The notes under the pieces: generated by a model | Told to the model about the DNA's origin: nothing | Databases searched by the model: none | The model's input: only the letters and a program-made list of their open reading frames with translations | Source: an uncultured Collinsella sp. | Lineage (GTDB): Bacteria; Actinomycetota; Coriobacteriia; Coriobacteriales; Coriobacteriaceae | Length of the DNA stretch: 8,159 nt | Assembly: GCA_902489665.1 (NCBI GenBank) | Contig: CABUAT010000047.1 | Coordinates: 1 to 8,159, forward strand | Direction of reading: 5' to 3' | Part shown: piece by piece, positions 6,462-8,159 of the stretch | Numbering within the stretch: position 1 is the stretch's first letter | How the letters are laid out: every line of letters begins with the position of its first letter | Made by a program: the position numbers and the translations under genes

Positions 6462-6496
6462 AGCCGTCTCCCAACTGTTCGGGAGACGGCTTTTTT
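6462..6496 (+). terminator. Intrinsic terminator of rsgA
   Basis: AGCCGTCTCCC (6462-6472) and GGGAGACGGCT (6481-6491) form a perfect 11-bp stem with an 8-base loop. The last T of the stem starts a run of six T (6491-6496). It lies 17 bases after the rsgA stop codon. Confidence 0.93.
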
Positions 6497-6535
6497 GCTG
6501 CGGAAAAGCCTCGAAACATGCAGTTTGCTGACGTA

Positions 6536-6585
6536 CTGACCAAAACCTTGCTACGAGCTTGACGGGCTGGTTAGTTTTTGGTCAG
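6536..6585. repeat. Spaced 10-base inverted repeat between rsgA and cpaB
   Basis: CTGACCAAAA (6536-6545) and TTTTGGTCAG (6576-6585) are perfect complements separated by 30 bases, with CC/GG able to extend the pairing inward with gaps. A further GCTGAC at 6527-6532 echoes the outer half-site. The element lies between the rsgA terminator and the presumed cpaB promoter. It could be a paired operator site for the pilus operon or a dispersed intergenic element. There is no T tract to suggest termination. Confidence 0.55.
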
Positions 6586-6593
6586 CGATTGGT

Positions 6594-6622
6594 TTGACAT
6601 CGAAAACCGAGATCGCGATTGC
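6594..6622 (+). promoter_or_regulatory. Possible promoter of the pilus operon
   Basis: A perfect -35 hexamer TTGACA stands at 6594-6599, but the bases 17 positions downstream (GATTGC, 6617-6622) match the -10 consensus poorly. It could be an activator-dependent promoter or a chance hexamer. It is placed about 100 bases before the cpaB start, directly after the inverted repeat. Confidence 0.25.
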
Positions 6623-6696
6623 GCCGCTTTGCACTCTGACCACCCAGACAATGGTGGTACGGGCATTCGCCCGGCACTGCCATGAGAGGAGCGGCC

Positions 6697-7356
6697 GTGA
6701 ACAAGAGCAAGCGCATCGCCATCAGTCTGGTCGCGGGCGTGCTCGCTGCGCTGCTCTGTATGGTTTACGGCTCGTCGATCCGCTCGCAAGCCGAACAGGT
6801 CCAGGCTGAGACCTTGGCCAAGTACGGTGGCGATCGCGTCGAGGTATGCGTCGCGGCGCGCGATATCGATGTGGGCGAGACCCTCGATGAGACCAATGTC
6901 ATAACCCAGGAATGGCTGACGAGCCTGTTGCCGCGTGACGCGGCGACCGAGCTGCGCCAGGTGCGCGGCGACGTGACGACTTCGCGTATTCCCAAAAACG
7001 CCGTGATCTGCAATGTCTACACCAAGGCCGAGAGTCACAAGCTCGAGGTGCCTAAGGGCAAGGTCGCCGTTTCGGTGGCGGTCGATGCCGAGCACTCGGT
7101 CGGCGGTGCTACGGGCGTGGGCAGCTACGTGGATGTGTATGTGCAAAAAGACGGCGTAACCGATCGGTTGTGCGGCGCGTACGTGATCGATACCAGTGAA
7201 GATTCCGGTGCCACGCGCGAGGGCAAGATCGAATGGGTGACGCTGGCGGCTGACCCCGAAGACGTCAAGGAACTGCTGGGAGCCTCGGGCAAGGGAATGG
7301 TCAGCTTGACGATTCCCGCCACGGCGCGCGGCAAAAAGAGCGGAGGCGACGAGTGA
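6697..7356 (+). CDS. cpaB: Flp pilus assembly protein CpaB/RcpC-like, SAF domain
   Basis: CpaB/RcpC proteins belong to the Tad (type IVc) pilus machinery. The 219-residue product begins MNKSKR, then has one membrane anchor (about 7-25). A SAF-like domain follows, with VEVCVAARDIDVGETLDETNV (48-68), SRIPKNAVI (96-104) and a GSYVDVYV strand (142-149), the order expected for the CpaB family. Most of the protein would lie outside the membrane. It is somewhat shorter than many family members. Start choice: the GTG at 6697 has AGGAG (6687-6691) five bases upstream. An in-frame ATG at 6682 has no ribosome binding site and would put a five-residue tail before the anchor signal. The stop TGA overlaps the next ATG. 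In a monoderm host the secretin-linked role known in Proteobacteria cannot apply directly, so the exact job is unclear. Confidence 0.75.
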   Translation: MNKSKRIAISLVAGVLAALLCMVYGSSIRSQAEQVQAETLAKYGGDRVEVCVAARDIDVGETLDETNVITQEWLTSLLPRDAATELRQVRGDVTTSRIPKNAVICNVYTKAESHKLEVPKGKVAVSVAVDAEHSVGGATGVGSYVDVYVQKDGVTDRLCGAYVIDTSEDSGATREGKIEWVTLAADPEDVKELLGASGKGMVSLTIPATARGKKSGGDE

Positions 7357-8159
7357 TGAAGGCGATCTGGCTTGCGTGCTGCGCGTGCGGCGATTACGGG
7401 CTGTTGCAGCGGGAAGTCGAGGGCCGTGATGCGGGTGCACAGGTGCTTCGCGTGGGTGACCTGGGCGGGCTGGTTTCCATGGCGCGGGCGTTTCCGTCGC
7501 GCCGCGGGGCTGCCATCATCGCGGCGTCTCTGTTTGATATCGAAGATGTGCGCAAGACTGTCGCGCGCCTGACGGCCGAAGGCCGCGTGAGTCGCGTGGT
7601 CGTGTTGATAGAAGCGCTCGATCCGTCGGATATCGAGGGGCTGTTTCGCGCGGGGGCGACCGAGGTCATCGCTGCGCACAGTATATGCGGCAACGGGCGC
7701 GCGGGCGAGGGAGCGGTTGATTCCGATCGGCGCATGACGATTGAGCCCGATGCTTTTGTTGATAGGGAACCCGGGGCGCCTCGCGCTACAAGAGGCCCGC
7801 GTGTTGATGATTATGGAAAAGCGGAAGCCGAGCATGGTCGGCGCCCCCGGAACCCCCTTGTATACGATGACGCTGGAGGGCCGGCACAGCATGCTGGCGA
7901 CTCCCCGGCTGTAGATATGGGATACGTGCACGGCGTGAATCTGGCGGATGAACTCGACGAAGTTGAGGGCTTTGCCGGGTGCGGCGAGTTGTCGCTGATG
8001 CAGCATGAGCAGATTGCACAGAACGAGCCTGCCTTGCAGACCGAACAAGCTGTCATGCCGGCTTGGACGCAGCGTGTGGTTGCGGCGGGGGAGACGGGGA
8101 CGCTGTCGCCGACGCCCGCCCCGCCGTGGCCGGCAACGCCACCGCCGCCAAGTATCCCG
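7356..8159 (+). CDS. Probable CpaE/TadZ-like pilus localisation protein, N-terminal part (runs off the window)
   Basis: The frame is open for 268 codons from ATG 7356 to the last base, without a stop, so the gene continues to the right. The ATG overlaps the cpaB stop (TGATG), and GGAGG at 7342-7346 lies nine bases upstream, so the two genes are translationally coupled. Residues 1-108 have alternating strands and helices like a response-regulator receiver: AIWLACC, AAIIAAS, VVVLIEA, then FRAGATEVIAA (97-107). The acidic pair and the phosphate-accepting Asp are absent. Such degenerate receivers are known at the N-terminus of CpaE/TadZ proteins, which carry a ParA/MinD-like ATPase behind. Residues about 110-268 are a low-complexity linker ending in a Pro-rich tract (252-268), with no ATPase motif before the window ends. 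The family call rests on this fold impression and on the cpaB neighbour. Confidence 0.55.
   Translation, partial: MKAIWLACCACGDYGLLQREVEGRDAGAQVLRVGDLGGLVSMARAFPSRRGAAIIAASLFDIEDVRKTVARLTAEGRVSRVVVLIEALDPSDIEGLFRAGATEVIAAHSICGNGRAGEGAVDSDRRMTIEPDAFVDREPGAPRATRGPRVDDYGKAEAEHGRRPRNPLVYDDAGGPAQHAGDSPAVDMGYVHGVNLADELDEVEGFAGCGELSLMQHEQIAQNEPALQTEQAVMPAWTQRVVAAGETGTLSPTPAPPWPATPPPPSIP

Noticed and set aside
6682..6696. ATG start for cpaB at 6682
   Set aside because: There is no ribosome binding site before it; AGGAG lies between this ATG and the GTG at 6697, at ideal spacing for the GTG.

Overview
The window looks like a chromosomal segment of a GC-rich Actinomycetota, most likely a Coriobacteriia member such as a Collinsella relative. 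This is inferred from strong G/C preference at third codon positions, GTG starts, AGGAGG-type ribosome binding sites, and an Flp/Tad pilus locus beside housekeeping genes. No taxonomic marker is present, so the assignment is tentative.

Layout. Positions 1-340 hold no recognisable gene but contain a LacI-type operator-like palindrome. A strong intrinsic terminator (341-377, minus strand) closes pyk (pyruvate kinase, 406-1866, minus). A 441-base divergent intergenic region (1867-2307) separates pyk from a large plus-strand SERCA/PMCA-like calcium P-type ATPase gene (2308-4989). The last ~100 bases before the ATPase start can form two alternative RNA folds. One buries the Shine-Dalgarno sequence in a 12-bp helix; the other leaves it free. 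This is the most interesting feature of the window and a candidate riboswitch or other cis-regulatory RNA.

Between the ATPase and the next gene lie a long GC-rich imperfect palindrome (5013-5103), an intrinsic terminator (5146-5180), and a partial duplication of the terminator tail. Next comes rsgA (5260-6444), the ribosome small-subunit maturation GTPase, with its own terminator (6462-6496). After another intergenic region with a spaced inverted repeat (6536-6585), a new operon begins. It contains a CpaB/RcpC-like SAF-domain protein (6697-7356) translationally coupled to a partial gene (7356 to the window end). The N-terminus of the latter looks like the degenerate receiver domain of CpaE/TadZ Flp pilus localisation proteins.

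Functionally the segment is a set of independent units: glycolysis (pyk), cation export (ATPase), ribosome assembly (rsgA), and the start of a probable type IVc (Tad/Flp) pilus operon running off the right edge. The three gene ends inside the window that close a transcription unit are each followed by a terminator, which supports separate transcription.
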